64,000 nt of DNA from Paramyrothecium sp. XJ0827 (Eukaryota > Ascomycota > Sordariomycetes > Hypocreales > Stachybotryaceae): NCBI GenBank assembly GCA_020881915.1, contig JAJFPB010000002.1:1984001-2048000 (forward strand). The letters are read 5' to 3'. The notes below the pieces were generated by a model, which was not told the origin of the DNA, ran no database searches, and was given only the letters and a program-made list of their open reading frames with translations. Position 1 is the first letter of the stretch, and each line of letters opens with the position of its first letter. The translations under genes were made by a program, and so were the position numbers. Below, in pieces: positions 46,770 to 56,793 of the stretch.

Positions 46770-46865
46770 ATGATCGCTGGAAGCTCGACTCCCTGCAACA
46801 TGGGCCGTGGTGCTTATGACACGACTGGAGTGCCTAAGCCTCCGCCACGCCCACAGCCGCGATAA
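46770..46865 (+). CDS. candidate 31-aa peptide gene behind a 5'UTR intron
   Basis: A 31-codon ORF in good start context (tcacaATGA). The peptide begins MIAGSSTPCNMGRGAYDTTG and ends VPKPPPRPQPR: a small, Gly/Thr-containing N-terminal part with one Cys and a proline-rich basic tail. It is too short for usual gene calling. Support comes from its place: a CT-rich leader of about 1 kb, a consensus 155-nt intron, then this first ATG of the spliced leader. It could encode a free micropeptide or be an upstream ORF of a gene I cannot find downstream. I do not recognise a family. Confidence 0.4.
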   Translation: MIAGSSTPCNMGRGAYDTTGVPKPPPRPQPR

Positions 46866-49800
46866 TCGTGGTTAAGGCCTTTCGCGACGGCGAGGACCTC
46901 GAAACAAAATACACCCCGAGCATCACGATATGTCCTAATAGCGCATATACGGGCTGTCATTTGTTCGGTCCTGTACGCGGTCACGACTTTCGATCAACCA
47001 CAGCCGCCTGCCTAGCCACTATATTGATTGGCATCCAGGACCCGTCTGTACCACATTGTATAATGCATTCCGATACGACTTTTTAATTCACATTCCTCCT
47101 AAGACAGGCGTACATGACGCCTCTGAGGTTACCTCATCGCTTCCCAGCAGCAGGGTTGCCTGGGACATCTTTCATCTTCAGTGTACACGGATGGGTTTTT
47201 TTGTTACTCGCATTCGAGGTTTTCTCGTATGCGCGGCGTTCAACTATAGACGGCGAACTCACGAATCTGGGCATTGCTTGCTCCAGGGCTCTTGGCTGGC
47301 GGGGCGGGCGGACTCGTCACTTTTCTACCTCCCTTGGCCTCGAAAAATGACACCAACCGATGTCAAGGGCGGATCGCCCCGGAATGCAGAGCCAACCATG
47401 TCGCGACATGTCTCGTGTCGGCGGAGATGGCAAAGACCCACGACAATCAGCGAAGGCGCTCCCGTCGAAATGGAAATCACAGCAACGGAAGCACGCCCTG
47501 AGGGCTCTCCTCAATTTTCTCTTTATTTAATCGAATTTTCCCTTTTCTCTCGTGTCTTTTTCGGGAACCTTTGGGGGTTTGGATCACAAAACTTGGGTTA
47601 TGGGCTGGGAAAAAAGAACTGCTTGGGCGCCTGCATATAGACTCGGGATTTGGGCTCTCTTTTACTTGCTTTCACGTTTTTCTTCTTCCACATCTTCCTC
47701 CAATGACCCTATTGTTTCTCACATGGGGCTGTTTCTTTTTCTTGTTTGGGGCGACATCTCCGCAAGGAGGCGCGGTTTTGATGGGTATGCCTGGCGGCTT
47801 ACACATTCTTGTTTATTACTGTACCAATCACCATGTTGTACAAGACTGCCGGAGCAAAAACATCTGGTCGAGTAAGCTGGGACGCCTTAGTGCTCCGGGC
47901 TGGACTCGGGACCATGGTGGACGATACCCATTTCTCATTATTGGCTTAGTATAGGATGCTTTTAAAGACAGAATAGCTACACAGCGTTAAACGAATAGGA
48001 TTTCTTCCGTATAAGCTCTTGACTCTGAAGCTTGCGTGACATATTCGAGGTTGAGTGGTCTGACGAAACTTGCTTTTCCACCGGATTGATTTCTCGAACT
48101 GAACCGTGCGACGACACAGCTGGGGTGTGGCCATTGCAACGATCAAAAGAAGCAGTGCCGTGGTTCAGACACCTACCTTACCTATGGCTTTACCTTATGA
48201 CGGCTGACCAGTGACAGCTGGCTCGCAAACTGAGAACGCGGGGGAGCTACTTACACGCTTGCAACCATCAGAGACATGCAACCAATTGGTGATCGCACGA
48301 TTGCGGGCAAGACGAGTTGGGTCTGATGCGCTATGACGACAATGGACGGACTTGCACAGACAAGGCACATGTGAACGCGTCCGCAAACTAAGGTAGTCTA
48401 GGTAGGGAATACAGAGGGTGGAGATGATAGTGTAAGGCACTGTATGGATTATTCTCCGAGGCGCGTCGAGGGCGACGACAGAGAGGTGCAAGGCAAGGGA
48501 GGCCTCGGCTTCTTTCCTTGCGAGACTTGCCACTTGGACGAGGAGAGGAGAAGGAGAAGTGAGGGGGGGATAAGAGACAAGAGGCAAAGGTGAAGGAAAA
48601 AAGGAGACATGGAGGGGAAAAAAAGCCTCGATCCTCCCTTGTATCATGTCTCGTAAGAAAAGGAAAACAAGGAAAAAGAAAACGGGTATGATAGATCTCT
48701 CCCTACTGCTGCTCTGGTGAAATGGTGGGGGACTGAGACCCATTACGGAACCGAGGGGCATCCGTTTGTAGGGAAAAGGAAGGAAGCGTGATTAAAAGGC
48801 GAATAAAGTATTTCCGCGTCTCTTTTGCTTTTTTCCTCCTCTCACCTGAGAAGACAAAAGTGCGCAAGAATTTGGAGCTGAAGCAGCGAGATATTTTACG
48901 ATCGTTTCTCTCGTACTGTACCACCTACAGCGGTTGGGAAAAGCAGAACGGCCGAGGATGCTCATCCGGAGGGGCTCCCTTTCCACGGTAAACCAACAAG
49001 TAGAAATGAGCCGTACTGACGTGTTTCTGCCAGGACGTCACCGGCGGCGTGGAGCCGGAAGACACAATCTGCTCCATGACCATGAACCAAAAAGCCCGCA
49101 GAGCAGGGAAGGAGGAGAAAAAAAAAAAAGAGAACGACAAAACCCCTACCCAGACATCGTGACTTCAGCTGCGATGTCAATTGCGCCTCTCCTGCAACGG
49201 AGAATTTCAGACTCAAAGCACGAACAGGCCAAGCTCACCCCCATAGCTTACCTCGGCCATATGCATGATGACAGCACGCAGCGACCAACAGGCGCAGGTA
49301 CGCAATCCACTTGGACGTCTCATTGGCCAACGGTGGGCCGTTTCACACACACCACCCACCCCAAAGAGTCTTTTCCTGGTTGCCGTTTCCCCTTCGTCTC
49401 CGGGACGCTGAACCAACAAGCAATCCTCGTCACACTACATGTCGTTCTCGTTATTTTGCTTTCTCGGAACCACGCCGCACCGTGCGGCGGGTCGCCCACA
49501 GAGGCTCGTCCTGTCATTTTTCTTTCTTTGTTTCTCTCTTCAATCTATTCTTTCTTGTTCGTGGACAGCAGCAACCGGTTGGCTGGGTTCGCTGCAAGCC
49601 CGCGTCGCACCGCAGCAGAGCAGAGCGCAGGGCATCCGCATCCGCACCTGCACCCGCACCCGCATCGCATGTGTCCAGGACGGGGTTTGCCGCTAATGCA
49701 CCCAGGACCGGACTCTTGGGACCGCGGGTTGCGGGACCCGCGGTGGGCCCCCCTATTTCCTTCTGCGCGCTCCCTCCTGTCTTTTGTTGCCTGTTTGGGC

Positions 49801-50136
49801 CTTGTCGGAGAGTGTGAGACGAGGGGCGTGTACGTGTGAAATTTCCACCACCTACGTACCTCCTGTAGCAAAGCGACACCGAGGGGAGTACCGTTGCTCA
49901 CTAACCGTACATAGAGCACCAGCCACACACGCACGACCGGCGCTATGCGTTCGTTATCAATAGTGCAGCTTGCATATATCTAAACACCCTAATGAAAAGG
50001 CACCGCCCACACTATAGGCATCGGCCTGAAGCCAATTTCTTGCTCTTTTCGGGCCATGGCGTAGCATCTTCCGGGACATCTCTGATGGGGCGAGACGTCG
50101 AAGTGACTTCCGGCTCAAGGTGCATACTAACATACG
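46866..50136. other. gene-poor region, right part
   Basis: About 3.3 kb. The minus strand from about 48720 down to 48480 is pyrimidine-rich (plus strand reads gaggagaggagaagg), suggesting a leftward promoter or leader converging on the 46.8-kb transcript. A GTAAGT donor-like site follows on the minus strand near 48256. The 301-codon plus frame at 48934-49839 is low-complexity (His/Pro runs from cgcatccgcacctgcaccc) and is not accepted as a gene. Confidence 0.45.
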
Positions 50137-50291
50137 CTCCTAGCAGCACACCCACCGTATTTCAAAAGGAAATAAACAGTGATATCGCCGTTTTGACCAC
50201 TGAACAGACTGGCCATAGTCCTACCCAGTGATCACAATGGTGATATCAGTGTTTTGTCCCTGACGAGACACTAGGGGTGGGCTCGTCGTAG
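50137..50291 (-). mobile_element. MITE-like dispersed repeat, copy 2
   Basis: Inverted partner of 24223-24374. Its own ends are imperfect inverted repeats (CTACGACGAGCCCACCCC against CTCCTAGCAGCACACCCACC). An internal near-palindrome GATATC appears three times. The two copies are about 26 kb apart in opposite orientation. Confidence 0.65.
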
Positions 50292-51776
50292 TAAGTTACA
50301 GGCGGGACAATGCTTTACTTTCGTGTCACCTCCAAGAATACCGGTACCTTTGCCCTGCCAGGATAATTCGCAACGGCCAGGGTCTTTTTTTCTTTCCTCA
50401 ACCAAAATTTTTTTCCTACTTCTCCCTCGCCTCTTTGTTTTCTCGCGAACTCAAGTGGGCCCAGTCCAATTTGCGGACCAAGAGTGGATGCGTCGAATCG
50501 AAAAAGGTGATGGAGCCCGTTTTCCCTTTCAGTTAGCTTTGCTTGACATTCTTCGCCGGGGCAGACCAGGATGCCTCTCCGGGCTGGGAGCATGCCTGTC
50601 AAAAAAAAAAAAAAAAAAAAAAAACCCCAAATTCATGAAAAAGAAAGACATACAAGACAGCACAAAAAGGGACTTGCTGGCTGTGTCGCGACCATGTTAG
50701 CACCAGCAGTGATGCTCTTATGACTTTCAGTCCAGGACCAGAGGGCAAGCAAAACAGCCGGCCGGCACCGTAGCATATGGCATGAAGCGTGAAGTGACCA
50801 TCATATCACTAACGGGCCCAGGGCAACAGAGTCGCCTGCCGCGCCCAAGCATATACATAGCATGCATACGACACACCGTACATCGCCAGGGAAGACACCT
50901 GTACCAAAACCCTTCGCTTTCCTCCACTTCCTCTGCACCGCCGTTGAAGGCGAGTCCCATCCGTGCTGCCTGAGGGCGGGTCATCCGGTCCTCCACTCTT
51001 CCACTCTGGCGGCCACGCGAGGACCGGGGAGACAGACACTGACTGCCTCCCACCCCCGGGCCGAACACGCCCCCTTTTCGCCTCCGGTACTTCGGGATCA
51101 AGCCATCACGGTTCCGTGGCGACACTAAGGGAGCATGGAGCTTGTCATGGCAATTTGGACTCCCGGTCGTGGCCCGAGGCTCGGCGCCCCGTCAGTTCCC
51201 CTTCCCTGACAACCCCCCCACCCGAAGAAGTTTTCTCTTCCGTCTTCGTTCTTTGACTTCGGATGAACCAGGATACCAGGGTCTTTGATGTTCATCCATT
51301 CCAAAGACACGGAACGTTGACGGAGTGGATCGAGCCGGGGAGGTGTGATGAGGATTGACCGGGCTTTCATTTTCTAGCCCGGGGTGTGTTACGTGTGCCG
51401 GATGGCTGGGACCACGCTCTATCCTGCCGGCATCCTTCCGGTTCTATGCACAAGGACAAGGGATTTTACAGTTTTTTTCTTTCAATCTCTTTGCTCGTCA
51501 TCAATTGTCTATCCTGTATTCGTATATCGTGTCTAGCCATGGATGCTCCTCACGGGACTTTTGCTGCTTACACCCGCTCTCCACTCACTCGGGACAGCAA
51601 CTTACAGGATAGGCCCTGCGCACGTATGCCGAACCTGGCACAGTAGCATCTCCGAATGCCCGGGTCTGACAAAAATGTTGTATGCTGGCTAGACCGTTGA
51701 GCAAGAACTAAGGCGCCAAGCCCGGTGTGTGCCTTGGCTGCCACCTCCGGTGAGCACAAACTAGAGGAAAGGGCTG
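50292..51776. other. gene-poor region, end part
   Basis: About 1.5 kb between the MITE-like copy and the Nit2 gene. Contains a 24-nt A tract. A 35-codon ORF at 51539-51646 (MDAPHGTFAAYTRSPLTRDS and so on) follows a T/CT-rich stretch in a good start context, but nothing else supports it. No gene called. Confidence 0.45.
50601..50624 (+). repeat. 24-nt A tract
   Basis: Uninterrupted run of 24 A on the plus strand in non-coding DNA. It could be slippage or the poly(A) end of a retroposed copy. Confidence 0.9.
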
Positions 51777-53105
51777 TTAGGCAAAGTGTTCAGTACACTC
51801 AGGATAAACATCCCTACAAGTGAAAATATTAGTCTTCGGATGCGTCCACTGGGTTGTTGGCAAGTATCGCCTGTGCCTGTGCCGGGATACTTACGTTCGC
51901 CGTTGTAAAGGCATCTCCTGTCTTATACGATCCAGCTCATCCAAGTCAATATTTGCGAATCCAATCTCTTCAACGGCACCATCCTCTGCGTTGCCTTCGG
52001 CATCCGTGCCACCCAGGCGGACTATAACCCTTCCCCACGGATCAACCACCATGCTCCTCCCATGGCTCGCCCTCTTGTCGTTGTGCTTGCCCACTTGAGC
52101 CGCCGCGATTACCCAGCTCTGTGTCTCGATGGCCCGGCACCGCAGTAGAGTCTCCCAGTGAGCCTCGCCGGTCCGCAGCGTAAAGGCACTGGGATACGTC
52201 AGGATCTGTGCCGGCCGGCCGGCCCAGCGACTTTTGCCTGCCGGCTGCGCGAGGGCGATAGCAGGTTCCGGGAACCGAATGTCGAAGCAGATCAAGCTGC
52301 CGATGCGGCCAACGGGCGAATCGAACGGCGGGGTCAGCGCAGTGCCCGGCTTCACCGTGGCGCTTTCTTTCAGAGACCCGTAGTCGAATACGTGGAGCTT
52401 GTCGTATGTCGTCGAGTCTTGGATGGTCCCGTCGGCAGCGATGTACAATGCACGGTTCAGCAGCCTACGGGTGGTCGTGCCCGGACCGTCGTCTATAGGA
52501 TGGTGGATACCGACGTGGACGGCGACGGAGTGTGCCTTGGCAGCTTCGCGCAGACCCAGCACAAATGGTGAGGTGGATTGCGGGACGGCCAAGTCCAGCG
52601 ATGTCTGAGCATTGGGCGCAATGTAATCAGACGCCTCGGGAAGAAAAAGAACCTGCCCAATTGATGAGCAGATGGTTCGGAAGCACAAGTCATCTCTCGC
52701 ATGAAGGCCCGAGCAGCGTGCCGATATCAGGAGATGATGGCTGGGTAGGGCGCGGGTGGCGCTGTTGCGAGCCAGGCGCATGCTGCTGATCCTGTGTAAC
52801 AGTTCATGCGAACTCCTACCATGACTCTGCCGGGATGGCACCTGGATCTGCTGCCACCGAAAAAGCAAAGAAAACGAAAACGGCTCGACCTCTCCTGACA
52901 TGGAGTGCGTCGGCTCGGATCATGCATACCTTTGCTCCGCCTGCGGCAGCCTTCGCCACTAGCCTCACACACTGGCCCAGGTTGGCTGTGATATTGCCTG
53001 TGGCACAAATCTGTCCTATGGCCTGTAGTATTTATTGATCAACCCTTTCCGTCAGCCACGGGTCCGAGACAGGGCTGGCAGTTCGGCACGTACCGCGGTG
53101 GTCAT
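51777..53105 (-). CDS. Nit2-type deaminated glutathione amidase (nitrilase superfamily)
   Basis: Metabolite-repair amidase that hydrolyses deaminated glutathione; counterpart of yeast NIT2 and mammalian NIT1. 299 aa in four exons: 53105..53094 (12 nt), 53022..52930, 52652..51895, 51813..51777. Introns are 53023-53093, 52653-52929 (277 nt, long for this genome) and 51814-51894. The catalytic triad is Glu in LFLPEASDYI, Lys in YDKLHVFDYG and Cys in GSLICFDIRFPEPA. GQICATGNITANLGQC forms the first strand and helix. The last intron follows RR(A)C and rebuilds RRTDVYPE, a family C-terminal motif; without splicing the frame stops at once (TAA). The very small first and last exons are assigned from motif continuity. 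The 277-nt intron is in frame with exon 3 and has an upstream ATG (52781) that could give an alternative N-terminus. Confidence 0.93.
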
Positions 53106-53494
53106 GGCGCCGTGGAGCTGCTGGGTGTGCAGAACCTCTTGCTTGCAGGATCGAGACAGGAGGCTGAAGAAGTCCGGCTGAGGCTAGCGGGAACCCTTGA
53201 ATTACCTTATACAAAGAGGCCCCCTGATTGTAACTGCGGCATCTGCTTAACACGATTCGACGATCCAATCATGCAATGTCCCGCCTGGGAATCGGTGCTC
53301 CAACCCGTAGTGACTGCTCACCTGGTTGAATTATCGCATCAAGCGGAGTGGTCTGGACTCAAATTGCCGAATCCCTGCAGCAGGATGGCGAACTGACTTC
53401 AATCTCTCTGGCAGCAGTATGACTGGGGTGATCAGTCCAAGGGGACAAGTATGATAGAAGGGGAACAGCGAATAGTGTGGATTAGATACCGTAT

Positions 53495-53606
53495 CTAAGG
53501 TAAGGTAGGTAGCTCTACCAGAACCGTTGTCGTGTTATCGAATGGTGGGGTTCCTTCCCATGTTTACTTTATCGTTCCTACCTTACCTTACCTTACCTTA
53601 CTAAGG
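53495..53606. repeat. GGTAAGGTAGG / CCTACCTTACC inverted repeat
   Basis: Left arm CTAAGGTAAGGTAGGTAG (53495-53512). The right arm CCTACCTTACCTTACCTTAC runs on through four tandem CCTTA units to CTAAGG (53577-53606). The spacer is about 64 bp. Same arm sequence as the inverted repeat at 40253-40342. Confidence 0.6.
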
Positions 53607-54132
53607 TACCTTATTACCTCCTCAGGTAAGATATTGCACCATCAGTGATGTCAACTTCGACTACCACGCCTTTGCCATCGTGTAAAGGAAACATCTCCGA
53701 TTCATTCGGCCACGACTGGAAACACGCAACAAAACACGCTCACTGTTGGAGGCATTCCAGCACCGTTCAGAACGCAACTTCGTATCACAGGTAGCTAGCT
53801 AGCTGGCTGGCTTGATCGCCTCGCTTTATTGTTCTGGCCAAAATCTGTTCACGCCGCGCCTTATGGCAAAAATCTCAACGGGCATGTATCTGTATCCGAC
53901 TTCCTGTACAAGATGAGGCACTGTCCAGCCCCATCTGCTTCCTGCTTCCTGCTTCCGCAGCTCCCGTTGCATGCAGCCTAGTTCCGGCCCAACCATACCA
54001 GCGTCCTGCCCCAACGCCCTTTGATATCAACGCCGGGCTAACGAAGAATAAACACAGTCAACGAAAAGTAACTCGCAAATCACGTACACGGCGCAGGGTA
54101 TCGTGTCTCCCATGGCCCCTCTCCCGAGGAAT

Positions 54133-54170
54133 CACCAACCAACCAATCAACCAACCAATCAACCAACCAT
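54133..54170. repeat. tandem 12-bp repeat (AACCAACCAATC)
   Basis: About three copies of a 12-mer made of AACC/AATC units, just downstream of the taf4 stop codon, probably in its 3'UTR. On the transcript (minus strand) it reads as GGTT repeats. Confidence 0.75.
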
Positions 54171-54197
54171 CCGCCATTAAAGTCTATAATGGCCTCG

Positions 54198-56137
54198 TTA
54201 TCTGGGGGTCGATGAGTCCAAGTGCACATAGGCTTGCTGCAGTGCCTTTGCCTCACGCCCATCTCTCTCCAACACCACCACCCAATCTCGCAGCTGAATG
54301 TTCTTCCCCTTCTCCTTATCTTCGCGCCATGTGCCCAGCCGATTTCGTCCCTCCGTCGTCATGGCCATGTTGGCCTGCCCCGGCGTCCCCCCTGAGCCAG
54401 CTGTCCCCTTTCCAGAGCCTGCTGTTGCTTTTGTCGGTGTACTAGTCCCGCTACCGCCGCGACCGACGTTCATCCAGTCGTACGTCTTGCCCGTTTTTTT
54501 CTTGCCAAACAAACTGCCTTTCCCACCGAGTCCTGCGAACATGCTACTCGTCATGTTTTGATTCGCATGGCTGTTGGCTTCCGCTGCCTTTAATGCCTGG
54601 TTCTTTTTCATCTCTTTCTTTGACATGGACTTTTCGGGCTCCGGTGCTACTGAGCCAGGTGTGCGCGGTGCAGCGCTCCCTGACCGTGAGGGCGTTGATC
54701 CTGTATCTGTGACACCGTCCTTGCGCTGTTGGCGTCGCCGTAGCCGCGCTTCCTCCCATTCTCGCTCCTGCCTAGCCAGTTCGCGCATCGTGAGTGTCAT
54801 GTATGCAGCAATCTTGGGCAGTTTCGTCGCAGTGTGGCCGTTCGTCAGGCTGGCCGAATCCGCGGATCCTGGGAATGGGTAAGCAACATTATCAGCGGGC
54901 ATTCTTTCGGGGAAAACGTACGCTTCAGTGAGTTGGTGCCAGCAACCGCAGCATCGTCGGATTCTACGGCATCGACACCGATCTTCTCCAGAGGCTCCAT
55001 GTTCATTGGAGCGGCGGCAGGTTGCCACTCCTCTGGAACATCGCCATGAGACGTCTTCTGCCTAGTCTCCGCTACAGCATGTGCGTCGCCAACCAGTTCG
55101 CGTAGGCGCTGTTTCGTTGCTATCGACAACAACGCTAACTGGTCTGCAAGATACGCATCATGGGGGATGAATGATCCATAAGTATGCACCAGAGCAGAGT
55201 CAGGCCCTGGTGCAGTCCGAACCGTGACCTTCGGTGTCGGGAACTGATCAGGGTGCCGCAGTCGACCCATGTTGGGGTTGTTTTTCATATCAAGGTTGAG
55301 TCCAATATGGTGCTCCCTCGAAATCTTCTCCGCGCGCCTATGCATGATTGCGACCAGCAGGAACGGGTCATTGACCTCCTGACTTCTCGATACTGCCAAG
55401 CGCGTGGACGATTCGATCCAGGCTTGTTCGGCGGCTTGGGCAGCCATTCGGTCGGCATCCTGATCGCTCGCTGCCTGAGCAGGTTGGTTCGCCGGTCCTG
55501 CACCGTAGAAGGTAGACTTCGGTCCAGATGGATGATGGGGGAATCCAGTTCTGGTATCGGAGTCGATCGCGGTGGAGTACAGCTCGGACATGTATTGTTC
55601 TTCTGCGCGCAAATCGATTCCTGTGCCTGCTAAAGAGTCGGTCACATCATATTCATAGTCCTTGGTGGGCCTATCTGCCGGTCGCTGTGGAGGACCCATG
55701 ACGCCCGGTGCTGGGGTTGGAGGCGCTGGGCCGTTGGGCATTGGGGCCATGGTCGCTGAAGTGTATTGAGGCAGGGGGATCGGTGTGGGAGCGGGCTGGG
55801 GAGTATGAAGAGGTGACGTTGTACTAGCTCGCGTGTCTGGCAGATTCAAGCCTGTGGTCGGCTGCCCATTCATGTAGGGGGTCGCGTAGCCACCAGGCGT
55901 TGTTGCACCTTGAGCGTACTGGGGAGACGCAACATTGGCTGGGGAGTTACTGCCAGCCGTCGGACTGGCAGCGTATGGCGAGGCTGCATATGGAGAATCG
56001 GGTTGCGAGGGCGGGCCGTCGGTTCGGACTCTCTTGTTAGGCGGCAGAGCAAAGGCAGACTGAGATGCGGCAGGCGAAGGCGTAGGCTGCGGAGGCGAGA
56101 AGACGCGCGGCGGCGCCTGAGGTTGGGGTTGGGCCAT
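54198..56137 (-). CDS. taf4: TFIID subunit TAF4
   Basis: General transcription factor subunit that pairs with TAF12 through a histone-like fold and helps hold TFIID together. 628 aa, exons 56137..54922 and 54868..54198, intron 54869-54921. Start at 56137 (MAQPQPQAPPRVF), the first ATG of the frame. The N-terminal 170 residues are Pro/Ala/Thr/Gln-rich and disordered. DYEYDVTDSLAGTGIDLRAE begins the conserved TAF4 domain. The histone-fold part runs through VNDPFLLVAIMHRRAEKISR, HIGLNLDMKNNP, YLADQLALLSIATKQRLREL and the intron junction. TMRELARQEREWEEARLRRR is a charged helix, MSKKEMKKNQALKAAEAN and KKTGKTYDWMNVG are fungal TAF4 C-terminal motifs, and the protein ends LRDWVVVLERDGREAKALQQ plus 13 residues. 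Divergent from ysh1. Confidence 0.9.
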
Positions 56138-56793
56138 GATGGCAGAATGATTTGTCTTGCCTGTCCGACAGCAACAGCGAACAAGCAACCGGGTGCGAGG
56201 TGACGATGCACTCAGCAGGCGAGGGAGCCTGTGACGTGGGATGTTGCTCCTCCCATCCGACGCGTCACAGAAGGTCTGGTCCCTCTAAGTATTCGTAAAA
56301 CTTCGCTTCCAAGAGTGTAGCTTCTGCGAGACGTCTGGGCGGGCAGCACCGATTGATGAGGGTGCTGCGAGTCGCTATGGAGCAGAGCGAGTGATCGGTT
56401 GGCCTGATATTGGAGGAGGGAGCTTCCATGAGCAGGATGGGGGTCGCGCAAATTTAAAGTCACGTGAGCTCGAGATTCCGGCAGCGCATCAAAGGCCAGG
56501 AGGAAGGTGCAACCACAGTAGAGGCCGTTGGTGGGAGCTACAAAACGCAGCAAAGAGAAACGCGTCCGCCGTCGCGGGTTTCCGAACTTTACCCGCCACA
56601 GCCTTCAACCCATCAAGTCATTGTGCCTTGAATCTTTCAACCCTTCCGCGATCCTTGCGGTGAATCATTCGATCTTTACGCGCTTCGACTTCTCCAGCGA
56701 GCGCCCATGTGCGCGCAAGTGCGAGTGCAGGACCTGGACGATTGACAAATGTGTGCAGGTTTTTGAAGTTCGCCCGGTGAACTACTATCCATC
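56138..56793. promoter_or_regulatory. divergent promoter region taf4 / ysh1
   Basis: 656 bp between divergent starts of two RNA polymerase II-linked genes, suggesting shared regulation. Contains cacgtgag at 56462-56469. No ORF of note. Confidence 0.5.

Larger units (their letters stand above)
53106..54197. other. upstream region of nit2 and 3' flank of taf4
   Basis: 1.1 kb without a supported gene. It carries the second GGTAAGGTAGG-type inverted repeat and a tandem 12-mer, both listed separately. The promoter of the Nit2 gene is expected at the left end. Confidence 0.5.

Noticed and set aside
47056..47640. 194-codon plus-strand frame downstream of the 31-aa ORF
   Set aside because: No conserved-looking blocks and poor start context; considered as a main ORF for an upstream-ORF model but not convincing.
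48934..49839. 301-codon plus-strand frame
   Set aside because: Low-complexity translation (His/Pro and Ser/Phe runs from simple-sequence DNA), no domain, and equally long frames exist in other phases.
51539..51646. 35-codon ORF after a T-rich stretch
   Set aside because: Good start context only; no intron, no conserved-looking sequence. Kept as a note, not a gene.
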